A stretch of DNA of 64,000 nt from Planctomycetota bacterium (GTDB lineage Bacteria > Planctomycetota > Planctomycetia > Gemmatales > Gemmataceae), in assembly GCA_009920765.1 (NCBI GenBank), contig RFZJ01000003.1, positions 1 through 64,000 of the forward strand. Reading direction: 5' to 3'. Under the pieces are notes generated by a model. The model was given only the letters and a program-made list of their open reading frames with translations, was not told the origin of the DNA and made no database searches. Within the stretch, counting starts at the first letter, position 1; every line of letters begins with the position of its first letter. The position numbers and the translations under genes were made by a program. Below, in pieces: positions 27,672-36,011 of the stretch.

Positions 27672-28958
27672 ATGAACACCCTTTGCATCCGATCTGGCAG
27701 AGTTATCGACCCATCCCAAAACATTGATCAAATTGCAGATCTTTGGATTCAAGGTGAGAAAATTCTTGGCATAGGCTCAAACCTCGCTCCAAATCCTGAC
27801 CAGATCATCGATGCCAAAGGAATGATTATTACACCGGGCCTTATTGACATGCATGTACATCTGCGTGAACCCGGACGCGAAGAGGACGAAACCATTGCAA
27901 CAGGGGCTCATTCCGCAATCGTAGGAGGTGTCACCTCGGTGGCCTGCATGCCAAATACCGAACCTGCAATCGACACACAAGCTTCTGCTGAATTTGTCAT
28001 CCTTCAAGCAAAGCGGGCAGGCTATGCCAACGTCTTCCCGATTGGCGCTATCACCAAAGGTCGAGAAGGCAAAGAACTTGCAGAAATCGGTGGGCTAGTC
28101 AATGGTGGGGCTGTTGCATTCACAGATGATGGCTCTCCCGTTGTCAGTGCAGAAATCATGCGTAGGGCCATGGAATACTGCAAGGGTTTCGACAAAACCG
28201 TTCTCAGCCATTCAGAAGATCTCGACCTTACCAAAGGTGGCGTTATGAACGAGGGATTTGAAAGCATGCGCTTGGGTTTACGAGGATTACCTGCGGCGGC
28301 AGAAGAAGTAATGATCTACCGTGAAATCGCACTCGCAGAACTTACTGGTGCAAAAGTACATATTCTTCATGTTTCCACCAAAGGCGGAGTAGAACTGATT
28401 AGGCAAGGGAAGAGCAGGGGAGTCAAAGCAAGTGGCGAGGCTTGCCCTCATCATTTTACACTTACCGACAAATGCCTTCGAACCTTTGACAGCAACTACA
28501 AGATGTCTCCTCCATTACGTACACAGAATGACATCGATGCAATTTTGGTGGGCCTTAAAGACAACACACTGGAAGTTCTAGCAACCGATCATGCGCCACA
28601 TGCTCCCGAGAAAAAAATGCGCGAACTAGATCAGGCTCCAAATGGTATAATCGGTCTCGAAACCTTTCTTCCCATATGCATTCAAGCACTAATAATTCCT
28701 GGGGTGTTAACTTGGAAACAAATGATTGAAAAGATGACTATCAATCCTGCAAAAGTATTAGGAATAGACCGGGGGACCTTAAAACCAAACGCATGGGCCG
28801 ATATCACAATCATCGATCCTGATGTGGAGTGGACTATCGACCCTAACCGGTTTAAGTCCAAAAGCAGGAACTGCCCCTATGCAGGCTGGAAGGTAAAAGG
28901 TCGTGCGGAAAAAGTATTCGTAGCAGGGGTCCTTAAACAAGACAAAAGCCCACTATAA
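27672..28958 (+). CDS. pyrC: Dihydroorotase
   Basis: Class I dihydroorotase of 428 aa, converting carbamoyl-aspartate to dihydroorotate in pyrimidine synthesis. Zinc ligands: HxH in LIDMHVHLREPG, the ligand region EDETIATGAHSAIVGG, His in VLSHSEDLDL, His in VHILHVSTKGGVE, and the catalytic Asp in LATDHAPHAPEKK. The DGxxxxPGLID-type start (AKGMIITPGLIDMHVH) is classical. ATG 27672 has AGGA about 9 bp upstream. It is divergent from the polymerase gene over 186 bp and followed by a hairpin terminator. PyrB is not adjacent. Confidence 0.95.
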   Translation: MNTLCIRSGRVIDPSQNIDQIADLWIQGEKILGIGSNLAPNPDQIIDAKGMIITPGLIDMHVHLREPGREEDETIATGAHSAIVGGVTSVACMPNTEPAIDTQASAEFVILQAKRAGYANVFPIGAITKGREGKELAEIGGLVNGGAVAFTDDGSPVVSAEIMRRAMEYCKGFDKTVLSHSEDLDLTKGGVMNEGFESMRLGLRGLPAAAEEVMIYREIALAELTGAKVHILHVSTKGGVELIRQGKSRGVKASGEACPHHFTLTDKCLRTFDSNYKMSPPLRTQNDIDAILVGLKDNTLEVLATDHAPHAPEKKMRELDQAPNGIIGLETFLPICIQALIIPGVLTWKQMIEKMTINPAKVLGIDRGTLKPNAWADITIIDPDVEWTIDPNRFKSKSRNCPYAGWKVKGRAEKVFVAGVLKQDKSPL

Positions 28959-28971
28959 TCCCAGGCTTTTT
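28944..28971 (+). terminator. Rho-independent terminator of pyrC
   Basis: A 7-bp stem AAAAGCC (28944-28950) pairs with GGCTTTT (28964-28970), loop of 13 bases, ending in a run of five T. The hairpin overlaps the stop codon of pyrC. It separates pyrC from the ABC ATPase gene 40 bp further on. Confidence 0.6.
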
Positions 28972-29010
28972 AATTGATGTTTTTAATTTATTCCCGACAG
29001 CGATCAAACC

Positions 29011-29772
29011 ATGATTGAAGCTGAAAACCTAACAAAAGAATTTTTCACATCGGGTAATGATATCCCTTTCAAAGCAGTTGATTCACTTACCTTCAAAATT
29101 GAAAAAGGCGAAGTGGTGGGACTCCTTGGCCCGAATGGCGCCGGAAAAACCACAACAATGCGAATTCTATGCACTCTTCTTGCGCCTACCTCCGGTAGTG
29201 CTAAAGTTGCAGGGTTTGATGTATCCTCTAATGGTGACCAGGTCCGCAAAAACTTAGGTTTCGTTTCGGCTGGCACCGGTATTTACGACCGCCTTAGCCC
29301 TGAGGAACTTTTACAATATCATGGCAGACTACATGGTATGGATGACAAAACAATTTCCGAACGAACTACCAACTTATTTTCAATATTGGGTCTTGAAATG
29401 TATCGCCACAGACTCGGAGCAAAATTAAGCACTGGTACAAGACAAAAAGTTTCCCTTGCTCGGGCTTTAATTCACGATCCACCAGTTTTAATTTTCGATG
29501 AACCCACCGCAGGCCTTGATCTTATCAGCACTCTCGGACTACTCGACACCATCAAGGAACTAAAGTCACTTGGCAAAACTGTTTTGTATTCCAGCCACCA
29601 TTGCTCTGAAGTTGAAAAAATCTGCGACAAATCACTTATTCTCAAAGATGGTAAAATAATTTGGTTTGGCGACTGGAGAAACCAAAAACCATATGCGCAA
29701 GGTCTTGCGGAGTTCTTTCAAAAACTTTCCGGATATGCTGCCCATTCCGAAACTAATCCAATTCAAAAGTAA
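29011..29772 (+). CDS. ABC transporter ATP-binding protein, NatA-like
   Basis: ATPase of 253 aa. Walker A GPNGAGKTTT, Q-loop region VSAGTGIYDRLSPEE, signature LSTGTRQKVSLARAL, Walker B VLIFDEPTAGLD and switch histidine in SSHHCSEVEK are intact. The sequence is closest to the NatA group, which with a NatB permease exports Na+ or other small molecules. No permease gene is adjacent: upstream is pyrC with its terminator, downstream the convergent alcohol dehydrogenase. The partner must be encoded elsewhere. Substrate is unknown. Confidence 0.85.
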   Translation: MIEAENLTKEFFTSGNDIPFKAVDSLTFKIEKGEVVGLLGPNGAGKTTTMRILCTLLAPTSGSAKVAGFDVSSNGDQVRKNLGFVSAGTGIYDRLSPEELLQYHGRLHGMDDKTISERTTNLFSILGLEMYRHRLGAKLSTGTRQKVSLARALIHDPPVLIFDEPTAGLDLISTLGLLDTIKELKSLGKTVLYSSHHCSEVEKICDKSLILKDGKIIWFGDWRNQKPYAQGLAEFFQKLSGYAAHSETNPIQK

Positions 29773-29781
29773 CATCACTTC

Positions 29782-30882
29782 CTAAAGATTAATGTCATTC
29801 GAAATACCTACCCGATAATATTCAGGAGACTGAGCAAGTTGAAATGCAAGGTCAACTTCAGCCAATCTTAACCATATCCCAACCAAGCTTTCCCATGGCA
29901 AATTTCTGGTTTCATTTAAAAAAAACAAAGCCTGACACAGATCATCAGGAGTGTAATTATGAATCCCCTCTATGGAAAGTAATTTTCGAACCACGATTTC
30001 CATATCTAAAGACACAGGCCTCGAAGAAAAAACCGACCCAACAAGTACAACTTTCCCGCCTATACCTAGACAATTAAAGGCATTTTCAAAAGCTCCGGGA
30101 ACACCTGTCATTTCAAACATGACATCGACTCCCAGCCCATGTGTTACATAAGATACAAGCTTGGAAAGATCTTCAGGTTTGCTGGATTCATCCGCACCAA
30201 ATTCATGGGCTTTTAACAATCTTTTTTCATTGGTATCACAAACAATAACCTTCCTGGCGCCATTAAATTTAGCCATGGCACAAGCAGTAATCCCCAACAT
30301 TCCAGCACCAACAACAAGTACAATTTTCCCTGCAAGATTTCCTGCCACTCGAAAAGCAGCAACATTGGTGGCTGTAGTACAATTCGCAGGGCAAGCTGCC
30401 TCCAAACTTAATCCCCCAGGAACCCTAAATATTTTGGTGCCATGAACCAGTAAAATGTATTCAGCAAGACCACCGGTCCAAGGCACTTCTTGCGATAGTT
30501 TTTTGTGACCATATTTAAAATGCGAATCACATTTCTGGGGAACACCGCGCAAACAAAAAAGACAACTCCCACAATTTGCCACCACACTCCAAGTAATACG
30601 ATCACCAACTTTTAATTGATTTCCTGAATAATCGCACCTATTGTTTTCAGGGCCAAATGAAACTATTTTTCCAACTATTTCATGCCCTAGCACAGTAGGT
30701 ACCTCCACAACCCTTCTACCAAGAAAAGAATGTATATCACTACCACATATAGTACAACCTTCAACCTTTACCAAAACCTGATCACCCAATGGGGGATCAA
30801 GTTTAAAATTACACACATCAAAAGGAATGTTTCTATTATTAAACAACGCTGCATTAGCCATATCTGCCATCACAATTTCCAA
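29782..30882 (-). CDS. Zinc-dependent alcohol dehydrogenase, phosphonate-cluster type (TIGR03366-like)
   Basis: Medium-chain dehydrogenase of 366 aa. Catalytic zinc site: GCTICGSDIHSFLG and GHEIVG. Structural zinc site: four Cys in NCGSCLFCLRGVPQKC. The Rossmann motif is VVGAGMLGITA. It resembles the TIGR03366 subfamily that recurs beside phosphonate catabolism genes, and here it lies 15 bp downstream of the DUF5690 transporter and close to the FAD oxidoreductase and phnX. A role in handling acetaldehyde or a phosphonate alcohol is plausible but not shown. Cytoplasmic, NAD(P)-dependent. Confidence 0.85.
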   Translation of the reverse strand: MEIVMADMANAALFNNRNIPFDVCNFKLDPPLGDQVLVKVEGCTICGSDIHSFLGRRVVEVPTVLGHEIVGKIVSFGPENNRCDYSGNQLKVGDRITWSVVANCGSCLFCLRGVPQKCDSHFKYGHKKLSQEVPWTGGLAEYILLVHGTKIFRVPGGLSLEAACPANCTTATNVAAFRVAGNLAGKIVLVVGAGMLGITACAMAKFNGARKVIVCDTNEKRLLKAHEFGADESSKPEDLSKLVSYVTHGLGVDVMFEMTGVPGAFENAFNCLGIGGKVVLVGSVFSSRPVSLDMEIVVRKLLSIEGIHNYTPDDLCQALFFLNETRNLPWESLVGIWLRLAEVDLAFQLAQSPEYYRVGISNDINL

Positions 30883-30897
30883 AAATCGTAATTGAAA

Positions 30898-32172
30898 TTA
30901 GTTAGTGTTATCTCTAAGCCTATTCGCAAAATAAATACTCGCGAAAATTATAAGAATACCACTAACTACAGAAATTAATGAAACCAAAATAACAAATTGA
31001 TTTAATAAGGAAATTTGCCTGGAAACAAACACGCCCGAAATAATTACTGCAACATATCCCAAGTAACCGATAGCATCAGCGAGGTACATGAGATAACTAC
31101 AATTACCTCTCTCACGAGTCATCGCAAGCAAACGTTCAAAAATTGTAGTATGGACAAGAACATAAGGCAGATAAAGTCCCAAACCAACCAATACCATAAA
31201 CCAAAATCCATCCAACAGGTTTGACATCAACCCAATAACCGAAATGCCTGCAAGAAAAAAACCAAGAAAAGCCACAAACATGGCTAAATAAAAAGCAATT
31301 TTGTTATTCTTCACAAGAATCATAACTCCACTTGAAATTACAATACCTAAAGTTACCCATAATTCAGAAATGGTAAATTTTTCAGGTTTAGCATCAAATC
31401 CTAACCCTTTCCAAATCTCAGGAGAATAATCAGCTCTAATGCTTCGCAAAATCGTCACTAGGAGATAAACCAAAAGTATCAAAGAAAGCCCAATAAAATA
31501 TTTTGAAAAGAAACGCCTTCTGTCCTCAATATACATTGGTGATCTTTCTGAACGAGCAATTACATCCAAATTCTTAGGCTGGGAAATCCTTGACAGCATC
31601 CAAACAAAAACAAGCAAGGGAATAATAAAAAATGTTCCCGAAACAAAAGGCATCCAATGATCCGAAATCCCTTTATCCAACAAAAACGAACCTACAGATT
31701 TGCAAAAACCGTCGGCAAGAATAAAACTTGCACACAAAAAACCAAGTAGAGCTTCTGTAATCCTTCTCCCTTCCAAAAAACCCATGACTAAACCAAATAC
31801 CATTCCTAATGGTATTCCATTAAAAAACAACATAAAGCAATTCCATGGAGCTGGAATTAAAGCAAAACATAACAATGCAAAATGTGAAAAGCCAATCAAA
31901 TAAAGAATTAATAAAGAGCGTCCATGATATGGCATCTCAGAAATAAACTTGATGCCAATAAATTTGGAAAGCATGTAACCCAAAACCTGGCCAACAACAA
32001 GGACAGTTTTATAATCAAAGCCGAAAAAATAAATATCAGAGTAACTAGAAGCTGTAAAAGGTTTTCGAAATCCATACATGCAAAAATAAGTACCAAACGC
32101 TGCAATAATCGACCAACCAGCTTGAAAAAGATTATTATTCAAACAATAACCTGCAAAAATCGAATTTTTCAT
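30898..32172 (-). CDS. DUF5690 family MFS-like transporter
   Basis: Polytopic protein of 424 aa with about twelve hydrophobic segments. The N-terminal block AAFGTYFCMYGFRKPFTASS and LGYMLSKFIGIKFISEM resemble the organophosphate:phosphate antiporter branch of the major facilitator superfamily (GlpT/UhpT share the fRKPf pattern) and the DUF5690 family. A GlpT-like fold would suit import of a phosphonate such as 2-aminoethylphosphonate in exchange for phosphate, which fits its place in a phosphonate cluster. The gene is divergent from the FAD oxidoreductase (179 bp gap) and co-directional with the alcohol dehydrogenase. The substrate is inferred from context only. Confidence 0.8.
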   Translation of the reverse strand: MKNSIFAGYCLNNNLFQAGWSIIAAFGTYFCMYGFRKPFTASSYSDIYFFGFDYKTVLVVGQVLGYMLSKFIGIKFISEMPYHGRSLLILYLIGFSHFALLCFALIPAPWNCFMLFFNGIPLGMVFGLVMGFLEGRRITEALLGFLCASFILADGFCKSVGSFLLDKGISDHWMPFVSGTFFIIPLLVFVWMLSRISQPKNLDVIARSERSPMYIEDRRRFFSKYFIGLSLILLVYLLVTILRSIRADYSPEIWKGLGFDAKPEKFTISELWVTLGIVISSGVMILVKNNKIAFYLAMFVAFLGFFLAGISVIGLMSNLLDGFWFMVLVGLGLYLPYVLVHTTIFERLLAMTRERGNCSYLMYLADAIGYLGYVAVIISGVFVSRQISLLNQFVILVSLISVVSGILIIFASIYFANRLRDNTN

Positions 32173-32351
32173 GCCAGAATTGTAACCTCACAAAACCAGA
32201 TTTCGCCATAACTAAATTTTTCAGAATGAATAGATTAACAAAAGATTCACATATAATTTTTAGATGTTAGAACAAAGCAACTTTTATGATTGCCAATCTT
32301 TACAGGAATTAGAAGAATAATTTTGCTTAGAGGAAATCAGGAAAATCACAA

Positions 32352-33506
32352 ATGACTAAAATCCAAAAAATAGGTATCATTGGAGCTGGAATAGTTGGGT
32401 TATCTCATGCCTGGAGTGCAGCAAAAAGAGGGCATTCGGTTACAGTTTTTGAAAGATCCTCGAAAGCCTATGGGGCTTCGATTCGAAATTTCGGGATGGT
32501 TTGGCCAATCGGTTTACCACATGGAAAGCTTTATCAGACTGGCTTGGAATCGAGAGAACTTTGGCTCGAATTACAAAAAAATGCAGGAATTTGGATTAAC
32601 CCCTGCGGATCACTTCATTTAGCACACGAAAAAGATGAATGGGAAGTCTTGCAAGAATTTGCGAGTTTAGCGCCTACTCTCGGATACAAATGTAACCTGC
32701 TTAACAAAAATGATATCATCAAAAAATCCAAATCTACCAACACTACAAATCTTTATGGGGCGCTTTGGAGTCCCACGGAACTTTGCATAGATTCACCCAA
32801 TGCAATCAACACCATACCTCTTTGGTTAGAACAAACTTATAATGTAAAATTCTTTTTTGACTCAACAATTACAAATGTCAAGCACCCAGAAATTCAACTA
32901 TCGACCGGAGAAAAAGTTCCCTTTGACCAAATTTTCATTTGCACAGGCCATGACTTTAAAACCTTGTTTCCAATCGTCTATCAAGCCTCCGAAATAAAAC
33001 AATGCAAATTACAAATGATTAAGATTGGACCACAACCGAAAGAATGGCTTTTAGGTCCTCACATCGCGGGGGGATTAACCATTCGTCATTACAAAAATTT
33101 TCAGGCATGTAGATCTCAGATAAAGGTGAAAGAACGTTACGCAAGCAAATCACCAAAATTCGATAAATTTGGAATTCATGTGATGGCATCACAAAACCAA
33201 TCAGGAGATGTAATTACAGGAGATTCACATGATTACGATCATCCGAATGACCCTTTTAACAATGAAGAAATCGACAATTTAATTATTCAGGAACTTAAAA
33301 AACTGGTCACATTACCAAACAATGAAATTAAAAATCGCTGGAATGGAATATATGCCAAACACCAAGATTTGATTCAATTTATTAACAACCCCGAAAATGG
33401 TGTTACGATTGTTAATTCAACAAGTGGGTTGGGCATGACTATGTCATTCGGACTTGCAGAAGCATATTGGCGTGGAGATATCATCACTAAAAACCAAGAA
33501 GGCTAA
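32352..33506 (+). CDS. FAD-dependent oxidoreductase of phosphonate catabolism (TIGR03364-like)
   Basis: DAO-type flavoprotein of 384 aa. The dinucleotide motif IGIIGAGIVGLSHAW is at the N-terminus, with EFR-like Glu in VTVFERSS and the C-terminal NSTSGLGMTMSFGLAEA. TIGR03364-type enzymes recur next to phnX; characterised relatives oxidatively deaminate 2-aminoethylphosphonate or its N-methyl form to phosphonoacetaldehyde. Since phnX starts 1 bp after its stop and no PhnW transaminase gene is present, this enzyme likely supplies the PhnX substrate. A -10-like TATAAT occurs at 32252-32257 without a good -35. Confidence 0.88.
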   Translation: MTKIQKIGIIGAGIVGLSHAWSAAKRGHSVTVFERSSKAYGASIRNFGMVWPIGLPHGKLYQTGLESRELWLELQKNAGIWINPCGSLHLAHEKDEWEVLQEFASLAPTLGYKCNLLNKNDIIKKSKSTNTTNLYGALWSPTELCIDSPNAINTIPLWLEQTYNVKFFFDSTITNVKHPEIQLSTGEKVPFDQIFICTGHDFKTLFPIVYQASEIKQCKLQMIKIGPQPKEWLLGPHIAGGLTIRHYKNFQACRSQIKVKERYASKSPKFDKFGIHVMASQNQSGDVITGDSHDYDHPNDPFNNEEIDNLIIQELKKLVTLPNNEIKNRWNGIYAKHQDLIQFINNPENGVTIVNSTSGLGMTMSFGLAEAYWRGDIITKNQEG

Positions 33507-33507
33507 A

Positions 33508-34320
33508 ATGAACAATTCGATTACTGCAATAATTTTAGATTGGGCAGGAACAACAATAGATCAAGGAAGTTGTGGACCAATAGATGCGTTTATTGAAATA
33601 TTTTCAAGGAAAGGCATAAATATCAATGGAGACCAAGTGCGAGGCCCCATGGGTATGCACAAGATCACGCATATCAAATACCTTGCAGAGTTACCAGAAA
33701 TCAAAGACCAATGGATTAAAAACCATGGTTCCCCAGCAACAGAAAAAGATATTCAAGAATTATTCACCCAGTTTGAACCAGCACTGGAAAAGAGCCTTCT
33801 ACATCACTCAAAATTAATTCCAGGAGTCGCTGATGCAATCAGACTGCTCAGAGGAAAAGGGATAAAAATTGGGAGCACGACGGGTTACTCAAGATCCCAA
33901 ATGAAAACAATAATACCGGAAGCAAAAAAACAGGGGTTCTGTCCTGATTCCGTAATATGCTCTTCTGATGTTCCTGAAGGAAGGCCTGCCCCTTGGATGA
34001 TATTTGAAACAGCAAAACAACTTAAGGTATACCCTCCACATACATGGGTAAAAGTAGATGATACCTTGGTTGGAATTCAAGAAGGAAAGAATGCAGGCGC
34101 TTGGACAGTCGGAGTCACAAAAACAGGAAACTTGGTTGGTCTTGGAGAAAAAGAAATAAAAAATGTATCACCCGAAGAATTAAAAAAAAGAACTTCTAAT
34201 GCAGAGAAAATTTTCAAATTAAACGGGGCAGATTTTGTTATAGAAAGTGTTGCAGAAATAATTCCGGTTATTGATGAAATTGAAAAAAGACTAAAAGCTG
34301 GATTAAGACCAAGGACCTAA
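33508..34320 (+). CDS. phnX: Phosphonoacetaldehyde hydrolase (phosphonatase)
   Basis: HAD-fold phosphonatase of 270 aa. The nucleophile Asp11 is in LDWAGTTID, the Schiff-base Lys52 in GPMGMHKITHI, motif II in GSTTGYSRSQM, and the acidic motif in WVKVDDTLVGI. It splits phosphonoacetaldehyde into acetaldehyde and phosphate. ATG 33508 is selected because the conserved domain begins there and AAGAAGG lies before it; the longer frame overlaps the upstream gene. It is coupled to the FAD oxidoreductase. Followed after 53 bp by a cobalamin riboswitch that belongs to the next gene. Confidence 0.95.
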   Translation: MNNSITAIILDWAGTTIDQGSCGPIDAFIEIFSRKGININGDQVRGPMGMHKITHIKYLAELPEIKDQWIKNHGSPATEKDIQELFTQFEPALEKSLLHHSKLIPGVADAIRLLRGKGIKIGSTTGYSRSQMKTIIPEAKKQGFCPDSVICSSDVPEGRPAPWMIFETAKQLKVYPPHTWVKVDDTLVGIQEGKNAGAWTVGVTKTGNLVGLGEKEIKNVSPEELKKRTSNAEKIFKLNGADFVIESVAEIIPVIDEIEKRLKAGLRPRT

Positions 34321-34373
34321 AAGTTAAAATTTTGTCATTTTAAATTGCCAAGCTTTAAACAAGACCATACTAT

Positions 34374-34565
34374 CTAAGTGTGTGGGTGCTTGATTGCATG
34401 TCGCAATCAGGAGAATAGGGAAAACGGTTAAAATCCGTTGCGGGGCCGCCGCTGTAATCGGTGTTGTATTATCATTAAATGCCACTGTGAAAACGGGAAG
34501 GCTGATAATCCTGGAAACGATTGTTTCCCACTGCCGAGAGCCAGAAGACCTGCCTACAAATTTAG
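34374..34565 (+). ncRNA. Cobalamin (B12) riboswitch aptamer
   Basis: Clear class-I style cobalamin aptamer. The conserved core is GGTTAAAATCC (34426-34436), then GCGGGGCCGCCGCTGTAATCGG, with the B12 box GAGAGCCAGAAGACCTGCC at 34536-34554. A closing P1 helix can be drawn between CTAAG (34374) and TTTAG (34561-34565). It sits between phnX and a DUF1559 gene on the same strand and should switch the latter off when adenosyl- or methylcobalamin is bound. Confidence 0.92.
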
Positions 34566-34578
34566 AGCTATTTGCTGC

Positions 34579-34653
34579 GGACGCAGGCAACGAGCACAGA
34601 AGCAAACGCTGCAATAATGTAGTAATTTGCCTTAATTATGTTGCGTCCTTTTT
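34579..34653 (+). terminator. Riboswitch expression platform, terminator-like hairpin
   Basis: Downstream of the aptamer GGACGCA (34579-34585) pairs with TGCGTCC (34642-34648), followed directly by TTTTT. Inside, GGCAA (34586) can pair with TTGCC, extending the stem. It lies 28 bases before the DUF1559 start, so termination here would block that gene. The long loop makes the exact fold uncertain. Confidence 0.5.
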
Positions 34654-34680
34654 ATCTTTCACAAAAAGATTGGATGCATC

Positions 34681-35505
34681 ATGATCATTAATAAAACAAA
34701 ACTTAAATATAAAGCTTTTACTCTCATAGAACTTTTAGTGGTGATTGCAATTATTGCAATTTTGATTGGCCTTTTACTTCCAGCAGTTCAAAAAGTCCGT
34801 GAAGCTGCTACTCGAATTCAATGTTCCAATAACCTTAAACAACTTACGCTTGCAGTCATGAATTATGAAAACACCTTTCAAGTATTGCCACTTAGTTATT
34901 CCACTCCAAACCCTTCAAATTGGCCTTATTCAACCACATACTGGTTTGGACTAGTTGACACCGCCAACAATGCTGATACAGCAAATGGAATTTTAACTTC
35001 TTTTTATGAAAACAATTCAAAAGTAACTCAATGCCCGGGCCTTGATAAAGATAATGTAAAATCTCCTTACAAAACCGCTAATGGAGCTTATGCAACTGGT
35101 GGCTATGGCTATAACCGTTGCTTAGGGGTCACATACTGGAATGGAAACTGGACTGCTCCCATATTTATGAGAAGAAGAATCATAGAATTCCAATCCACAT
35201 CTACAACTTTTATGTTTTCAGATTCAGCATTGATTTCGACTTTTTCTAATCCTATCGAAGCTCAGGAATCTTATAGTATTGCTGCTCCATTTGCCACCTA
35301 TAATGGTTCGACGCCCCAACCAACGACTCAGTTTAGGCACTCAGGCGACACTGCTACTGTTTCATTCCTTGATGGCCATATCGAAACAAGAACTGAGGTT
35401 CCTTTTGCAATGCCTCCAAATTGGAATCAAACATCAATAGCCTTGGCAAAAAAGTTAAAAATTGGTTATTTATCTGACACAAACATGGCCTACGATGGTA
35501 AATAA
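34681..35505 (+). CDS. DUF1559 protein with prepilin-type N-terminus, B12-riboswitch controlled
   Basis: Protein of 274 aa. A type IV prepilin-like signal ([19 protein letters not shown]) with cleavage expected after Ala13 is followed by [14 protein letters not shown], the start of DUF1559. The C-terminal motif [19 protein letters not shown] corresponds to the H-X9-DG signature of the family, with ten residues between His and DG. Such proteins are massively expanded in Planctomycetota and probably form surface or pseudopilin assemblies; no member has a firm function. The cobalamin riboswitch immediately upstream suggests this one is needed when B12 is scarce. panD lies 81 bp downstream. Confidence 0.9.
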   Translation: MIINKTKLKYKAFTLIELLVVIAIIAILIGLLLPAVQKVREAATRIQCSNNLKQLTLAVMNYENTFQVLPLSYSTPNPSNWPYSTTYWFGLVDTANNADTANGILTSFYENNSKVTQCPGLDKDNVKSPYKTANGAYATGGYGYNRCLGVTYWNGNWTAPIFMRRRIIEFQSTSTTFMFSDSALISTFSNPIEAQESYSIAAPFATYNGSTPQPTTQFRHSGDTATVSFLDGHIETRTEVPFAMPPNWNQTSIALAKKLKIGYLSDTNMAYDGK

Positions 35506-35586
35506 TAGACTATTACTTTTATTCGCATGAATTTTCTATAATCTTTATTAAGAAACATTTTATCCGACCGAAAGAAGATCTAAATC

Positions 35587-35979
35587 ATGCCTATGCGAAG
35601 CATGTTAAAATCCAAGATTCATCGCGCCAAGGTTACTCAGTCAGATTTAGAGTATGAAGGCAGCATAACCTTAGATTCAAATCTTCTAAAACTTGCAGAT
35701 ATTCTACCGCACGAAGAAGTTCATATTTGGAATGTTACCCGAGGCACCAGATTCCGAACCTATGCAATGATCGGTGAAGAGAATTCAGGGGTCGTCTGCA
35801 TAAATGGTGCTGCCGCTCACCTTGCTTCAGTAGGTGATCTTATCATTATCGCCACCTATATCTTGATCGCTGATGGGGAATTAATACCGACACCCAAAGT
35901 TGTATTTGTTGATTCTACCAATAAGCCTAAAAAAATCGGTCAAAATGAAAATCCCGGACCAAATCTCCCCAAAAACTAA
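35587..35979 (+). CDS. panD: Aspartate 1-decarboxylase proenzyme
   Basis: Pyruvoyl-dependent enzyme of 130 aa making beta-alanine for pantothenate and CoA. The self-cleavage site is Gly-Ser in YEGSITLD (Ser becomes the pyruvoyl group), with the substrate Lys/Arg region in SKIHRAKVTQ and VTRGTRFRTYA, and INGAAAHLASVGD. The length is slightly above the usual 115-127. A TATAAT at 35537-35542 may give it its own promoter, separate from the B12-controlled gene upstream. AAGAAG precedes the ATG. Other pan genes are not in the window. Confidence 0.95.
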   Translation: MPMRSMLKSKIHRAKVTQSDLEYEGSITLDSNLLKLADILPHEEVHIWNVTRGTRFRTYAMIGEENSGVVCINGAAAHLASVGDLIIIATYILIADGELIPTPKVVFVDSTNKPKKIGQNENPGPNLPKN

Positions 35980-36011
35980 TACTTCACTGACTTATATCAT
36001 TTGAGTAATCC

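Noticed and set aside
34394-34684. Open frames on both strands across the riboswitch, up to 96 codons
   Set aside because: The bases are fully explained by the conserved cobalamin aptamer; the frames have no protein-like pattern or ribosome site.
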